A DNA stretch of 64,000 bases from Siphonodentalium dalli (lineage: Eukaryota > Mollusca > Scaphopoda > Gadilida > Siphonodentaliidae). Where the stretch lies: positions 158,528,875-158,592,874 of the forward strand of contig CP136062.1 of the NCBI GenBank assembly GCA_032622095.1. Reading direction: 5' to 3'. Positions within the stretch are counted from its first letter, which is position 1; each line of letters opens with the position of its first letter. Shown in pieces: positions 11,032 through 25,924 of the stretch. Position numbers and translations under genes: made by a program. The notes under the pieces were generated by a model that saw only the letters and a program-made list of their open reading frames with translations, did not search any database and was not told the DNA's origin.

Positions 11032-11170
11032 TGTACAAAGAAATGTGGTGATGGACTAGAATACTATAAGGGAACTTGTACTAATCCTGCCCCGACAAAT
11101 GGTGGTAAACAATATCATGGTATCAGCATGAAGAGTGCAACGTGTAATACACAATCTTGTATTGTTCCAG
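11032..11170 (+). pseudogene. 5'-truncated TSP1 pseudoexon, copy A2
   Basis: Carries the same lesions as the A1 copy: no Trp half, upstream in-frame TGA, fourth Cys replaced by Tyr, no donor. Confidence 0.7.
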
Positions 11171-11600
11171 TTGTGTACAAAATGTAACAGCACCACACAT
11201 GCATCACCATTTGGAAGTATAAGAAAGCCATCATTTTCATTAACTATCAACCAGCATGTTGTTACGAAGTTAAAGTCTGAGACTGAATCATTGTTTATAA
11301 TGCACTTCAACTCGGGTTATTTACAAATATAGCCCATAGCATATATAACATTCATATTATGCATGTCACACTTGGATTAGTAAGTGGAGGTTATAAGTTT
11401 AAAGGTGGTACCATGTTAGGAATATGTAGCACTTTATCATAAAGCAACTTAACTGGCAACTGAGTTGAGACAGTGATGAAACTTTGTTATTAGGTCTGAA
11501 TTACAAGTGTAGATTATATAGTTATATGCAGAAACCCTATAACAATACTGAAAGACTGTTCTTCCCTTATAAATATTTGAATGTGTTTTCTCTCGTGCAG

Positions 11601-11816
11601 TTAAAGGAAATTGGGGTGCGTGGTCACCAGTCGAGCCAGAAGGACCAGGTTACCCTACAGACGGTAATAACGATGGACCTAAATGTAGTGCTAAATGTGG
11701 AGGTGGAGTGCAGAAATGGACCCGATCTTGTAACAAGCCAGCACCATTGAATGGCGGTGCAAATTGTGTAGGAAATACAATGAAATCGAAATCATGCAAC
11801 ACTAAGCTATGTCCAG
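11601..11816 (+). CDS. TSP1 domain exon, type A, copy A2
   Basis: Same sequence as the A1 TSP1 exon, acceptor and donor included; 216 nt, phase 1-1. Joins in frame to the A2 linker upstream and the A3 linker downstream. Confidence 0.93.
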
Positions 11817-14048
11817 GTTAGTTCACCCAGTTACCACATATTAAACTTTTATGTTTTACTAACAACGATATTGTTCTGTACATTAGTTTTTCCCAGATAA
11901 GATTAAGAGAAGTTTTTAAAAGGGTGAATGGATATTTGGAGTGGTTGTATTAAAACACTGACATATAACTCACCTTATATACACAGGTACTTCAATTATT
12001 TTAATCTCCATATATTTCTAAGAACAATTTCGATGATGTAATCTTTCTCCAATGTTTACCTGTTTTACTGGACTTTGATTGATAATGTAACAGAACTGTC
12101 CCAATGTTGACATAACTCTCGTTTTGACACACGGAATCTGGTCGTTGGAGTGTTATTTTTAATAGAAATAATAACATTTCTGATCTATGTGTGGCATAAT
12201 GAGCAGTTCTGTGAAGACACGAGTACCTTAAATTGTTCATGTTAATTATATCAAAGCAAAATATTCATTGTTTGTTATTTTTTAATGATAATTTGTGATG
12301 TTAATAGTTAACAAAATCAAATGACCTCACCCTGCTCTTTCATATTATGTTTACTTATGGTCATATTAAGGGATATGTTTTCTTAACATTACAGTATCCC
12401 ACACACATTTCATAGATGTTTGAAAAGGGGGGATATTTGAAGTGGCTGTATTAAAACTCATAGTAACACAGGAGAGACTATTTTGTGAATAAGGTTATTA
12501 ATACTGTGTGGGGATCAATAACAAAGGGGTGTGTAGCCTATATTTGTAGGCTGATGAACTGATAGATATCAACGTAGTAGAACAAGATAGTTTATGTTGT
12601 TTGAGGCTCAATAACCAGTGAGTGGTGGTATATGTGGTTGTTGCTCAGCTCACGAGATTCGCAATTCAAGCATTCAAAATATAGTAATAATTTTATTGAA
12701 ATGTCTCGTCTCATAAATTTTTAGACAAATTAATCTCTGCTTGGCCAATTGCTGAATTTGGTCGTCGAATAAGTGTGTTCATATGCCATGTCCTCAATGA
12801 TGATACCTTCTTTACAGACGTTCATGCGCATTACTATTCGTGTTATATCAATGTTGCCAACACATGCGTCCCTTAAATATTTCATGTTAATAGATTATTG
12901 CACAATATTCATATATATCTTTATTTCCTCCATCTAGGAGAGTATGATTTACAAAATTATAACATAGTAATATAGAAAGGAAAATAGATAATTATTCCCG
13001 CCACTATGAGGCACAAGCACTCATCCAATCAACCTAGCACGGGCACACAATCTCATCAGCATGCATCCTAATCCATGTATACACATATACATACAAAAGT
13101 ATATACATACATACACACGCACACCCTCCCTCACACATAAACACCCTTACATACACACATGTATACATACGTCCATACAACACAAATATAAACCTTATTT
13201 ACACTGGTGCACAATCATGTTGTGGGGTTAAGGAGACGATCACTCGATCTTTTCGACAATCCCGGGCGCTTTGCGCCCACCCACTCTCTCATGCACAATC
13301 ATACTTATGCACACACAGGCGCGCACACAAGCGTCCACTTACACGCGCACACATATATATACTCAACTACAAAAACAACGAACAAAATATACCTGGATTG
13401 ATGCCCAGTATTTTTGTATAAGAAAATGCCTATAAGGTACCGTCCCTTAGTTGATTACTACCACACATGCAGGCAAACATTCACAAGAGATATGCAGGAC
13501 ATGCCGAAACACGGAATTCACGGGGAACTGAATGAAAGATAATCGACTTGAGTTAGTCAGTTTATAGTAAACGTGGTCAAATGTTCACCAGTAATTTAAG
13601 TAAACTCACACTTTTCTCAATATAACTCATAACAATTTAGACACGGAATGGGCAGGAGCCGGGACCAAAGAATCATTTTGCACCAATACCACTTAATCAA
13701 CTCGAACGGCGGCGGTGGATATTCTAGTTAAGAACATGCGTGTATCAGTATCTACAGATCTACTGTGTGTGACCCACATTATGTGAGTAGAGGAGGGATG
13801 CCCTATAGCAGAAGAGTCCACAATTAGAGGTACCATGTCTTACCTACCGGAAGCTGACATAAGCTAATGATAGGTAGAGCACTCTGCTGTATAGGCAGTT
13901 TCTGATATAGTCATAAAGAGTAGGAAAATAAAAGATAGCAGAAACCCAGAGAACACATTAAAATTTCGTGTTATGATTTATATTTCATAATAATATTTAA
14001 TTTAATCATTGTATGATAACGTTATGTGAAAAAGAAATAATCAAAAAA

Positions 14049-14296
14049 GCGAGGCCATATGTCGCCTCGCATATATAAGAGAATGCATTGGCCTAAAAAA
14101 ATCATTTTTTACACTTTTTACCATTTTTTCTTACATTCTTTAACAATTTTATAATTTTTTCTCACATTTTTTAACAATTTTTATAATATATTTCTACATT
14201 CTTTGACATATTTTTAATATGTGTTAAGCCAATGCATTCTCTTATATATGCGAGGCGACCTATGGTCGACTCGCATATATACGAGAATGCATTGGC
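14049..14296. mobile_element. Foldback/MITE-like element, A2
   Basis: Same position and arm structure as the A1 element, so it was carried by the segmental duplication and not independently inserted. Confidence 0.65.
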
Positions 14297-15022
14297 ACAG
14301 GGCCGTTATGTTGGGTAAAGGGTTAAACCCTTCTACTCGTTGAACTCCTGTATAGGTATCTAGTGCAAAAGGCAACAAAGGCAAAGTATTATATTAGATT
14401 CTCCTAATTATGCAATTATAGATATATGACATGTATCTCAAGTTTCGAAACTAAACACTATGCTATTATTTTATTTGAACTTGAAGTTGAATTTGAGCAA
14501 TGTATTATATATTTTCATTGTATACCTGTCCACAGCACCGCTTGCGCAATGTCAGTAATTGCGGTGTCCCTGTTTTTATGACGGTGTGACAGAGGCAGAC
14601 ACATTACATAAGCATTCCTTTTCCTGTCACAACTCAATCAATACTCCCTCCTTTGAATAAGTCCAATGAGCAGTTGTTGGCTCATTTTGCCAAGGACACG
14701 ACACAACTTTGCTGTTAAAAATTAAACATTGCTTGATCGCTACAAAATATGGCTGCAGGGTTGTCTTCAGCATGAGCAGTGGGTCATTCACCTGTGATTT
14801 TCCCTCAACTTTGATCAAAATCGAAGCGTCTGCGGTCGCACTTAATGTGACTATATAGTTTTTGAGTCTCGTCGGCAACACCTCTTGACCATTGTACAAA
14901 CCACAAGCTATACAATTATATATCAAGTGCACCCGTTTAAGCATCACCAAGTTGCTTTCCATTACAAGACAATACTATTGTTGAATTCACAGTTTAATAA
15001 GAAACAATGCATTCCATTTCAG

Positions 15023-15076
15023 TAATTGAACCATCACCACTGCCACCCACAGTGCGACCAACAACACCAGCGCCAG
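15023..15076 (+). CDS. Pro/Thr-rich linker exon, copy A3
   Basis: Exon bases match A1. A T to A marker lies downstream in the intron and does not touch the donor. Confidence 0.7.
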
Positions 15077-16902
15077 GTATGTTCAATAAAATTACTGCTA
15101 AAATACGGATTGCTGACCAGTTTCTGACAAGTGAGACTGTGCACCATTACTTAGCAACGCAGTACAATATACATCAATTGTTAACTCGGCAGTTGTCAGG
15201 TCACGGTGTTTAATCGCCCCACCCAAATATTGGTCAAAATGTTCAATAGTTAGAAAAGTGCCTCACACAACATTTGGTGGAACTTTTACACAAGATATAG
15301 GTTGAAATTGTTCTCATTGTTTGATTTTCAGTGATTTGTGGGGAATTTGTTAAATTTATACCGACAGCAGTATGTTTTCCGACTTTTGTTAAAAGACTGA
15401 AATGGCCACCAGTTGGAAATTTCCAACTTTCTTTAGGGGGAATATTTACGTGGCAACCGTTGGAAATATCCAATAGTTCGAAAGTTTGAGGTACCAGCTG
15501 GAAACTCCAACCAACGGGGTAGGTTGCAAGAGCAACAGTGTGAACCTAGTAGTTTGGTTTGGTCAGGATCAATGGTGCAGTATACATTCCAAGGTAGACA
15601 CCCCAACGTGTACTTTCTAGCCACTTCCATGGTATTGTTTTAATTCAATTAAATTAGTTAACATTCTTATCAACATATATTTGTTCGACAATATTGGAAT
15701 CAGTGGCATGTAAATGCAAATATTAATTGCAGTGGCTACAGGCAAACATTTAATATGTATGTATAATATTTGCATATAGAAATGGCATAATCATATGTAT
15801 ATCATCATATTTATCTCATATATCGGATTATTGTATTTTTTTCCAATTTTCCAATGTTTTTTCAATAATATCTACTAGATTAGATTATGCTGTATGGAAC
15901 TGGTTCAGAATGGTGACTTCATTGTGTATTGCTCATGTTAACTTACCAATGGAGCTATGGAATATGCCACTCATGTGTTCCCAAAAATAGATTTTACAAA
16001 ATGTGGTATAAAAGTCACCATGTGGTGTTCTGGTCATATTTCAACAATCAATGCGCAGAACTGTGTATCTCTTTATCTCAAAGTGGTAGCCAAACTTGCT
16101 GCCAAAATATGGAAAATGGTAAATATTGCCCCAGCAGGCCATGTATTCGATTACAATCTGTGCTCGATGAATAAAAATGGTTATTCTGTCTTATTGACAT
16201 TGAATACCAACATTTCTGATACACTTTGGTTAACTGTTCCTATTGTAGCCATTGATATTGCCAGAATTATTGGAATTTTCTCTCACAATCTTGGTATAAA
16301 AATAGGCAAAAAATCACTTTTAAGGTTTCGACCATTTATTCAAGTAAACTTAAACTGTCTTTGGTATCAAATGTGTTTATTGTTTTGACAAGACTTGAAT
16401 GCATTACACTGAGGTGTTTTCAGACCAAATAATCAAGATGGCTTGAAAAATAGCAACCACATTTGGTAAAAACATTTGATTATTGCACATATATCTCAAA
16501 ATGGTAGCAAATTGTGACTCACTTAGTTATTAAATATTTTAATTAATCAACTGACAACTGTATTCTATTCTGGTTGTCCCAGTGTCTTATGGGCCGTGAC
16601 AAACTGAATTTAAAGGATTCAGTATGTAACTTTGCCGAAAACATCTTTTGGGATGCTGGCCATTTTTTAACAGAAATGGACAGAACAATGAAATTGATCT
16701 GAAAGGGGCCATATTGTAAGGCTACTCTGCCCCAATAACATAAAAACTCTGGACCATTGGCAACCAAATTGATTGACTAATGTCAGGAAAACAGTTTCAT
16801 CCGTTTCGCATATAGCATGCCAGCAAGATGTAGAACTCTCTGACAGTACCTCTCCGTCAATTAACATATCCTTGAGTTATTGTGGAGAGCGAAAGCCACC
16901 CA

Positions 16903-17540
16903 GTGGTACACATGTACAATCCACATAGGGCCATAGTGTTACTCTATATATATACATACATAACACATAAATGACCATGTAACCACTCGCTTTATATACA
17001 TACACCTCACCCATGACCATACACCCACACTTGGGTATACTCGTACACCTCACAATTGACAATACAGCCACGAGTTACCATGCATGTACACCATGTATAC
17101 TCCTACTCTTCACTCATGCCACATATAGTCACCACATGTATATATATTCACCACATTCGTGATCATAGTGTCACCTCTTGTATAATATTCGCCTCAACAT
17201 TGGCCATACAATCTCTCCATCTATATCAATTTGCCACACCATGGCGATATAGCCACTCAAGATATACATATACACTACAACCATAGCAGTAGCATCACTT
17301 ATACACATCACCAAATGTAAAACATCCCTTCCATATCTACAAATACCCACAAACATGGCCATGCATACACTTCAGACTTGCATATACACCTAACTCGTGA
17401 CAATTCAGCCACTCTATATATACCAAATTCGTGGTCATACAGCTACTCTTTGTTCAACTATCGACATTAGCCACTTAATATATACATGCACTGTGTGTAA
17501 TGATGTACACCTCGCCCATCCCATATAATCACCACAGGTA
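16903..17540. repeat. Degenerate minisatellite-like tract, A3
   Basis: Copy of the decayed array described at 2013-2650. Confidence 0.6.
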
Positions 17541-17878
17541 CAAACCGACACCTCGCGATTGGTCCCATGGCTTTGGTCGATCCATTAATTTTAGTTTTTC
17601 CAAGGTAACCCTGTACGTCGTTGCCACCGATGTTGCCCGAAATATCGCCCAAGGTCATTTTCGGGTACTCGTGTTAAGGTCATGTTGGGTGGACAAAATA
17701 ACCCGACATATTTCCCGTCCCGAGTTGACCATACATAACAAATTTCCCATCGATGTCACCGCTGACTACCGAGATATCGCCCAATGTCATATGTGGGTAT
17801 CCGTTTCAAGGTCAAGGTCACCTCGGGCGGACAAACTGACCCGACGAAAATCTCCCGCGTCCCTTGGAAAGTACGAAA

Positions 17879-18380
17879 TTTCGTCTCGATATCCCCAGTT
17901 TTGACCTGCCGTATATTTTCACTAAAGTAGATAAAAGCTCTTTAATAGCGACGCCTCATATACAAACGCTCATTAATTATCATGCGATTAACCCATCAAT
18001 CCACATTACGGTGGCAGTTGAAGGGTGAAGGAGTGGTCGCACGGGCTCGCAAATGGTCCGAGTGCATTGCCTGTTGTTTTTGCCCTTACACAGCTAGTTT
18101 GGGTTCAATCGGCCCAGCCGTTTTCGTCTCGATATCCCCAGTTTCCGAGACGGTCAAATGCCGTATATTTTCACTAAAGTAAATAAACGCTCTTTAATAG
18201 CCACGCGTCATATACAAACGCTCATTAATTATCACGCGATTAACCCATCAATCCCCATGGCGGTGGTAGTTGAAGGGTGAATGTGTGGTCGCACGGGCTC
18301 GCGAATGGTCCGTTGACACTTTCCGTGACTTTTTACCCTTAGATAGGAAATTTGGGATCAATCGGTCGAGCCGTTTTCGA
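17879..18380. repeat. 252-bp tandem pair, A3
   Basis: Two monomers as in A1. The second monomer starts AAACGCTCTTT where A1 has AAACGCCCTTT. Confidence 0.75.
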
Positions 18381-18476
18381 GTCTATAAAGGACACAAATA
18401 TATACGGAAGTCTCAAACAATATAGTAGATTTATTATTCACGAGCAGTCAGCGTTCAGTGATTGTGACAAATAACG

Positions 18477-18615
18477 TGTACAAAGAAATGTGGTGATGGA
18501 CTAGAATACTATAAGGGAACTTGTACTAATCCTGCCCCGACAAATGGTGGTAAACAATATCATGGTATCAGCATGAAGAGTGCAACGTGTAATACACAAT
18601 CTTGTATTGTTCCAG
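18477..18615 (+). pseudogene. 5'-truncated TSP1 pseudoexon, copy A3
   Basis: Same broken half domain as in A1, with no additional change noticed. Confidence 0.7.
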
Positions 18616-19045
18616 TTGTGTACAAAATGTAACAGCACCACACATGCATCACCATTTGGAAGTATAAGAAAGCCATCATTTTCATTAACTATCAACCCGC
18701 ATGTTGTTACGAAGTTAAAGTCTGAGACTGAATCATTGTTTATAATGCACTTCAACTCGGGTTATTTACAAATATAGCCCATAGCATATATAACATTCAT
18801 ATTATGCATGTCACACTTGGATTAGTAAGTGGAGGTTATAAGTTTAAAGGTGGTACCATGTTTGGAATATGTAGCACTTTATCATAAAGCAACTTAACTG
18901 GCAACTGAGTTGAGACAGTGATGAAACTTTGTTATTAGGTCTGAATTACAAGTGTAGATTATATAGTTATATGCAGAAACCCTATAACAATACTGAAAGA
19001 CTGTTCTTCCCTTATAAATATTTGAATGTGTTTTCTCTCGTGCAG

Positions 19046-19261
19046 TTAAAGGAAATTGGGGTGCGTGGTCACCAGTCGAGCCAGAAGGACCAGGTTACCC
19101 TACAGACGGTAATAACGATGGACCTAAATGTAGTGCTAAATGTGGAGGTGGAGTGCAGAAATGGACCCGATCTTGTAACAAGCCAGCACCATTGAATGGC
19201 GGTGCAAATTGTGTAGGAAATACAATGAAATCGAAATCATGCAACACTAAGCTATGTCCAG
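19046..19261 (+). CDS. TSP1 domain exon, type A, copy A3
   Basis: Identical in sequence to the A1 and A2 TSP1 exons although the flanking introns carry several differences; 216 nt, phase 1-1. Confidence 0.93.
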
Positions 19262-21493
19262 GTTAGTTCACCCAGTTACCACATATTAAACTTTTATGTT
19301 TTACTAACAACGATATTGTTCTGTACATTAGTTTTTCCCAGATAAGATTAAGAGAAGTTTTTAAAAGGGTGAATGGATATTTGGAGTGGTTGTATTAAAA
19401 CACTGACATATAACTCACCTTATATACACAGGTACTTCAATTATTTTAATCTCCATATATTTCTAAGAACAATTTCGATGATGTAATCTTTCTCCAATGT
19501 TTACCTGTTTTACTGGACTTTGATTGATAATGTAACAGAACTGTCCCAATGTTGACATAACTCTCGTTTTGACACACGGAATCTGGTCGTTGGAGTGTTA
19601 TTTTTAATAGAAATAATAACATTTCTGATCTATGTGTGGCATAATGAGCAGTTCTGTGAAGACACGAGTACCTTAAATTGTTCATGTTAATTATATCAAA
19701 GCAAAATATTCATTGTTTGTTATTTTTTAATGATAATTTGTGATGTTAATAGTTAACAAAATCAAATGACCTCACCCTGCTCTTTCATATTATGTTTACT
19801 TATGGTCATATTAAGGGATATGTTTTCTTAACATTACAGTATCCCACACACATTTCATAGATGTTTGAAAAGGGGGGATATTTGAAGTGGCTGTATTAAA
19901 ACTCATAGTAACACAGGAGAGACTATTTTGTGAATAAGGTTATTAATACTGTGTGGGGATCAATAACAAAGGGGTGTGTAGCCTATATTTGTAGGCTGAT
20001 GAACTGATAGATATCAACGTAGTAGAACAAGATAGTTTATGTTGTTTGAGGCTCAATAACCAGTGAGTGGTGGTATATGTGGTTGTTGCTCAGCTCACGA
20101 GATTCGCAATTCAAGAATTCAAAATATAGTAATAATTTTATTGAAATGTCTCGTCTCATAAATTTTTAGACAAATTAATCTCTGCTTGGCCAATTGCTGA
20201 ATTTGGTCGTCGAATAAGTGTGTTCATATGCCATGTCCTCAATGATGATACCTTCTTTACAGACGTTCATGCGCATTACTATTCGTGTTATATCAATGTT
20301 GCCAACACATGCGTCCCTTAAATATTTCATGTTAATAGATTATTGCACAATATTCATATATATCTTTATTTCCTCCATCTAGGAGAGTATGGTTTACAAA
20401 ATTATAACATAGTAATATAGAAAGGAAAATAGATAATTATTCCCGCCACTATGAGGCACAAGCACTCATCCAATCAACCTTGCACGGGCACACAATCTCA
20501 TCAGCATGCATCCTAATCCATGTATACACATATACATACAAAAGTATATACATACATACACACGCACACCCTCCCTCACACATAAACACCCTTACATATA
20601 CACATGTATACATACGTCCATACAACACAAATATAAACCTTATTTACACTGGTGCACAATCATGTTGTGGGGTTAAGGAGACGATCACTCGATCTTTTCG
20701 ACAATCCCGGGCGCTTTGCGCCCACCCACTCTCTCATGCACAATCATACTTATGCACACACAGGCGCGCACACAAGCGTCCACTTACACGCGCACACATA
20801 TATATACTCAACTACAAAAACAACGAACAAAATATACCTGGATTGATGCCCAGTATTTTTGTATAAGAAAATGCCTATAAGGTACCGTCCCTTAGTTGAT
20901 TACTACCACACATGCAGGCAAACATTCACAAGAGATATGCAGGACATGCCGAAACACGGAATTCACGGGGAACTGAATGAAAGATAATCGACTTGAGTTA
21001 GTCAGTTTATAGTAAACGTGGTCAAATGTTCACCAGTAATTTAAGTAAACTCACACTTTTCTCAATATAACTCATAACAATTTAGACACGGAATGGGCAG
21101 GAGCCGGTACCAAAGAATCATTTTGCACCAATACCACTTAATCAACTCGAACGGCGGCGGTGGATATTCTAGTTAAGAACATGCGTGTATCAGTATCTAC
21201 AGATCTACTGTGTGTGACCCACATTATGTGAGTAGAGGAGGGATGCCCTATAGCAGAAGAGTCCACAATTAGAGGTACCATGTCTTACCTACCGGAAGCT
21301 GACATAAGCTAATGATAGGTAGAGCACTCTGCTGTATAGGCAGTTTCTGATATAGTCATAAAGAGTAGGAAAATAAAAGATAGCAGAAACCCAGAGAACA
21401 CATAAAAATTTCGTGTTATGATTTATATTTCATAATAATATTTAATTTAATCATTGTATGATAACGTTATGTGAAAAAGAAATAATCAAAAAA

Positions 21494-21741
21494 GCGAGGC
21501 CATATGTCGCCTCGCATATATAAGAGAATGCATTGGCCTAAAAAAATCATTTTTTACACTTTTTACCATTTTTTCTTACATTCTTTAACAATTTTATAAT
21601 TTTTTCTCACATTTTTTAACAATTTTTATAATATATTTCTACATTCTTTGACATATTTTTAATATGTGTTAAGCCAATGCATTCTCTTATATATGCGAGG
21701 CGACCTATGGTCGACTCGCATATATACGAGAATGCATTGGC
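21494..21741. mobile_element. Foldback/MITE-like element, A3
   Basis: Duplicated copy of the A1 foldback element with the perfect 31-bp inverted arms kept. Confidence 0.65.
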
Positions 21742-22467
21742 ACAGGGCCGTTATGTTGGGTAAAGGGTTAAACCCTTCTACTCGTTGAACTCCTGTATAG
21801 GTATCTAGTGCAAAAGGCAACAAAGGCAAAGTATTATATTAGATTCTCCTAATTATGCAATTATAGATATATGACATGTATCTCAAGTTTCGAAACTAAA
21901 CACTATGCTATTATTTTATTTGAACTTGAAGTTGAATTTGAGCAATGTATTATATATTTTCATTGTATACCTGTCCACAGCACCGCTTGCGCAATGTCAG
22001 TAATTGCGGTGTCCCTGTTTTTATGACGGTGTGACAGAGGCAGACACATTACATAAGCATTCCTTTTCCTGTCACAACTCAATCAATACTCCCTCCTTTG
22101 AATAAGTCCAATGAGCAGTTGTTGGCTCATTTTGCCAAGGACACGACACAACTTTGCTGTTAAAAATTAAACATTGCTTGATCGCTACAAAATATGGCTG
22201 CAGGGTTGTCTTCAGCATGAGCAGTGGGTCATTCACCTGTGATTTTCCCTCAACTTTGATCAAAATCGAAGCGTCTGCGGTCGCACTTAATGTGACTATA
22301 TAGTTTTTGAGTCTCGTCGGCAACACCTCTTGACCATTGTACAAACCACAAGCTATACAATTATATATCAAGTGCACCCGTTTAAGCATCACCAAGTTGC
22401 TTTCCATTACAAGACAATACTATTGTTGAATTCACAGTTTAATAAGAAACAATGCATTCCATTTCAG

Positions 22468-22521
22468 TAATTGAACCATCACCACTGCCACCCACAGTGC
22501 GACCAACAACACCAGCGCCAG
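22468..22521 (+). CDS. Pro/Thr-rich linker exon, copy A4
   Basis: Identical exon and splice sites to A1, phase 1-1, 18 codons. Confidence 0.7.
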
Positions 22522-24347
22522 GTATGTTCAATAAAATTACTGCTAAAATACGGATTGCTGACCAGTTTCTGACAAGTGAGTCTGTGCACCATTACTTAGC
22601 AACGCAGTACAATATACATCAATTGTTAACTCGGCAGTTGTCAGGTCACGGTGTTTAATCGCCCCACCCAAATATTGGTCAAAATGTTCAATAGTTAGAA
22701 AAGTGCCTCACACAACATTTGGTGGAAGTTTTACACAAGATATAGGTTGAAATTGTTCTCATTGTTTGATTTTCAGTGATTTGTGGGGAATTTGTTAAAT
22801 TTATACCGACAGCAGTATGTTTTCCGACTTTTGTTAAAAGACTGAAATGGCCACCAGTTGGAAATTTCCAACTTTCTTTAGGGGGAATATTTACGTGGCA
22901 ACCGTTGGAAATATCCAATAGTTCGAAAGTTTGAGGTACCAGCTGGAAACTCCAACCAACGGGGTAGGTTGCAAGAGCAACAGTGTGAACCTAGTAGTTT
23001 GGTTTGGTCAGGATCAATGGTGCAGTATACATTCCAAGGTAGACACCCCAACGTGTACTTTCTATCCACTTCCATGTGTATTGTTTTAATTCAATTAAAT
23101 TAGTTAACATTCTTATCAACATATATTTGTTCGACAATATTGGAATCAGTGGCATGTAAATGCAAATATTAATTGCAGTGGCTACAGGCAAACATTTAAT
23201 ATGTATGTATAATATTTGCATATAGAAATGGCATAATCATATGTATATCATCATATTTATCTCATATATCGGATTATTGTATTTTTTTCCAATTTTTCAA
23301 TGTTTTTTCAATAATATCTACTAGATTAGATTATGCTGTATGGAACTGGTTCAGAATGGTGACTTCATTGTGTATTGCTCATGTTAACTTACCAATGGAG
23401 CTATGGAATATGCCACTCATGTGTTCCCAAAAATAGATTTTACAAAATGTGGTATAAAAGTCACCATGTGGTGTTCTGGTCATATTTCAACAATCAATGC
23501 GCAGAACTGTGTATCTCTTTATCTCAAAGTGGTAGCCAAACTTGCTGCCAAAATATGGAAAATGGTAAATATTGCCCCAGCAGGCCATGTATTCGATTAC
23601 AATCTGTGCTCGATGAATAAAAATGGTTATTCTGTCTTATTGACATTGAATACCAACATTTCTGATACACTTTGGTTAACTGTTCCTATTGTAGCCATTG
23701 ATATTGCCAGAATTATTGGAATTTTCTCTCACAATCTTGGTATAAAAATAGGCAAAAAATCAATTTTAAGGTTTCGACCATTTATTCAAGTAAACTTAAA
23801 CTGTCTTTGGTATCAAATGTGTTTATTGTTTTGACAAGACTTGAATGCATTACACTGAGGTGTTTTCAGACCAAATAATCAAGATGGCTTGAAAAATAGC
23901 AACCACATTTGGTAAAAACATTTGATTATTGCACATATATCTCAAAATGGTAGCAAATTGTGACTCACTTAGTTATTAAATATTTTAATTAATCAACTGA
24001 CAACTGTATTCTATTCTGGTTGTCCCAGTGTCTTATGGGCCGTGACAAACTGAATTTAAAGGATTCAGTATGCAACTTTGCCGAAAACATCTTTTGGGAT
24101 GCTGGCCATTTTTTAACAGATATGGACAGAACAATGAAATTGATCTGAAGGGGCCATATTGTAAGGCTACTCTGCCCCAATAACATAAAAACTCTGGACC
24201 ATTGGCAACCAAATTGATTGACTAATGTCAGGAAAACAGTTTCATCCGTTTCGCATATAGCATGCCAGCAAGATGTAGAACTCTCTGACAGTACCTCTCC
24301 GTCGATTAACATATCCTTGAGTTATTGTGGAGAGCGAAAGCCACCCA

Positions 24348-24987
24348 GTGGTACACATGTACAATCCACATAGGGCCATAGTGTTACTCTATATATATAT
24401 ACATACATAACACATAAATGACCATGTAACCACTCGCTTTATATACATACACCTCACCCATGACCATACACCCACACTTGGGTATACTCGTACACCTCAC
24501 AATTGACAATACAGCCACGAGTTACCATGCATGTACACCATGTATACTCCTACTCTTCACTCATGCCACATATAGTCACCACATGTATATATATTCACCA
24601 CATTCGTGATCATAGTGTCACCTCTTGTATAATATTCGCCTCAACATTGGCCATACAATCTCTCCATCTATATCAATTTGCCACACCATGGCGATATAGC
24701 CACTCAAGATATACATATACACTACAACCATAGCAGTAGCATCACTTATACACATCACCAAATGTAAAACATCCCTTCCATATCTACAAATACCCACAAA
24801 CATGGCCATGCATACACTTCAGACTTGCATATACACCTAACTCGTGACAATTCAGCCACTCTATATATACCAAATTCGTGGTCATACAGCTACTCTTTGT
24901 TCAACAATCGACATTAGCCACTTAATATATACATGCACTGTGTGTAATGATGTACACCTCGCCCATCCCATATAATCACCACAGGTA
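24348..24987. repeat. Degenerate minisatellite-like tract, A4
   Basis: Copy of the array described at 2013-2650, lengthened by a TA step near its left end. Confidence 0.6.
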
Positions 24988-25325
24988 CAAACCGACACCT
25001 CGCGATTGGTCCCATGGCTTTGGTCGATCCATTAATTTTAGTTTTTCCAAGGTAACCCTGTACGTCGTTGCCACCGATGTTGCCCGAAATATCGCCCAAG
25101 GTCATTTTCGGGTACTCGTGTCAAGGTCATGTTGGGTGGACAAAATAACCCGACATATTTCCCGTCCCGAGTTGACCATACATAACAAATTTCCCATCGA
25201 TGTCACCGCTGACTACCGAGATATCGCCCAAGGTCATATGTGGGTATCCGTTTCAAGGTCAAGGTCACCTCGGGCGGACAAACTGACCCGACGAAAATCT
25301 CCCGCGTCCCTTGGAAAGTACGAAA

Positions 25326-25827
25326 TTTCGTCTCGATATCCCCAGTTTTGACCTGCCGTATATTTTCACTAAAGTAGATAAAAGCTCTTTAATAGCGACG
25401 CCTCATATACAAACGCTCATTAATTATCATGCGATTAACCCATCAATCCACATTACGGTGGCAGTTGAAGGGTGAAGGAGTGGTCGCACGGGCTCGCAAA
25501 TGGTCCGAGTGCATTGCCTGTTGTTTTTGCCCTTACACAGCTAGTTTGGGTTCAATCGGCCCAGCCGTTTTCGTCTCAATATCCCCAGTTTCCGAGACGG
25601 TCAAATGCCGTATATTTTCACTAAAGTAAATAAACGCTCTTTAATAGCCACGCGTCATATACAAACGCTCATTAATTATCACGCGATTAACCCATCAATC
25701 CCCATGGCGGTGGTAGTTGAAGGGTGAATGTGTGGTCGCACGGTCTCGCGAATGGTCCGTTGACACTTTCCGTGACTTTTTACCCTTAGATAGGAAGTTT
25801 GGGATCAATCGGTCGAGCCGTTTTCGA
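25326..25827. repeat. 252-bp tandem pair, A4
   Basis: Two monomers as in A1, with a few substitutions (for example CACGGTCTCGCG for CACGGGCTCGCG). Confidence 0.75.
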
Positions 25828-25924
25828 GTCTATAAAAGGACACAAATATATACGGAAGTCTCAAACAATATAGTAGATTTATTATTCACGAGCAGTCAGC
25901 GTTCAGTGATTGTGACAAATAACG

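Larger units (their letters stand above)
7446..14890 (+). repeat. A-unit tandem segmental duplication, copy A2
   Basis: Same order of exons and repeats as A1 and exactly the same length. By eye I found only two base differences from A1 (T to A at about 11417, and A to T at about 13959). Intronic stretches hold the same repeats as in A1 and nothing additional. Confidence 0.95.
14891..22335 (+). repeat. A-unit tandem segmental duplication, copy A3
   Basis: Again 7445 bp. It differs from A1/A2 at scattered single bases, for example GTGAGACTG for GTGAGTCTG just after the linker exon, GGAACTTTTAC for GGAAGTTTTAC near 15282, and AACCCGCATG for AACCAGCATG near 18697. The first two markers are shared with A5, and the third with A4-A6. 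Confidence 0.95.

Noticed and set aside
20480-20866. 128-codon His/Thr-rich open frames in A and B units
   Set aside because: They arise from CA/TA simple sequence. In A1 and A2 a single base change already breaks the longer version.
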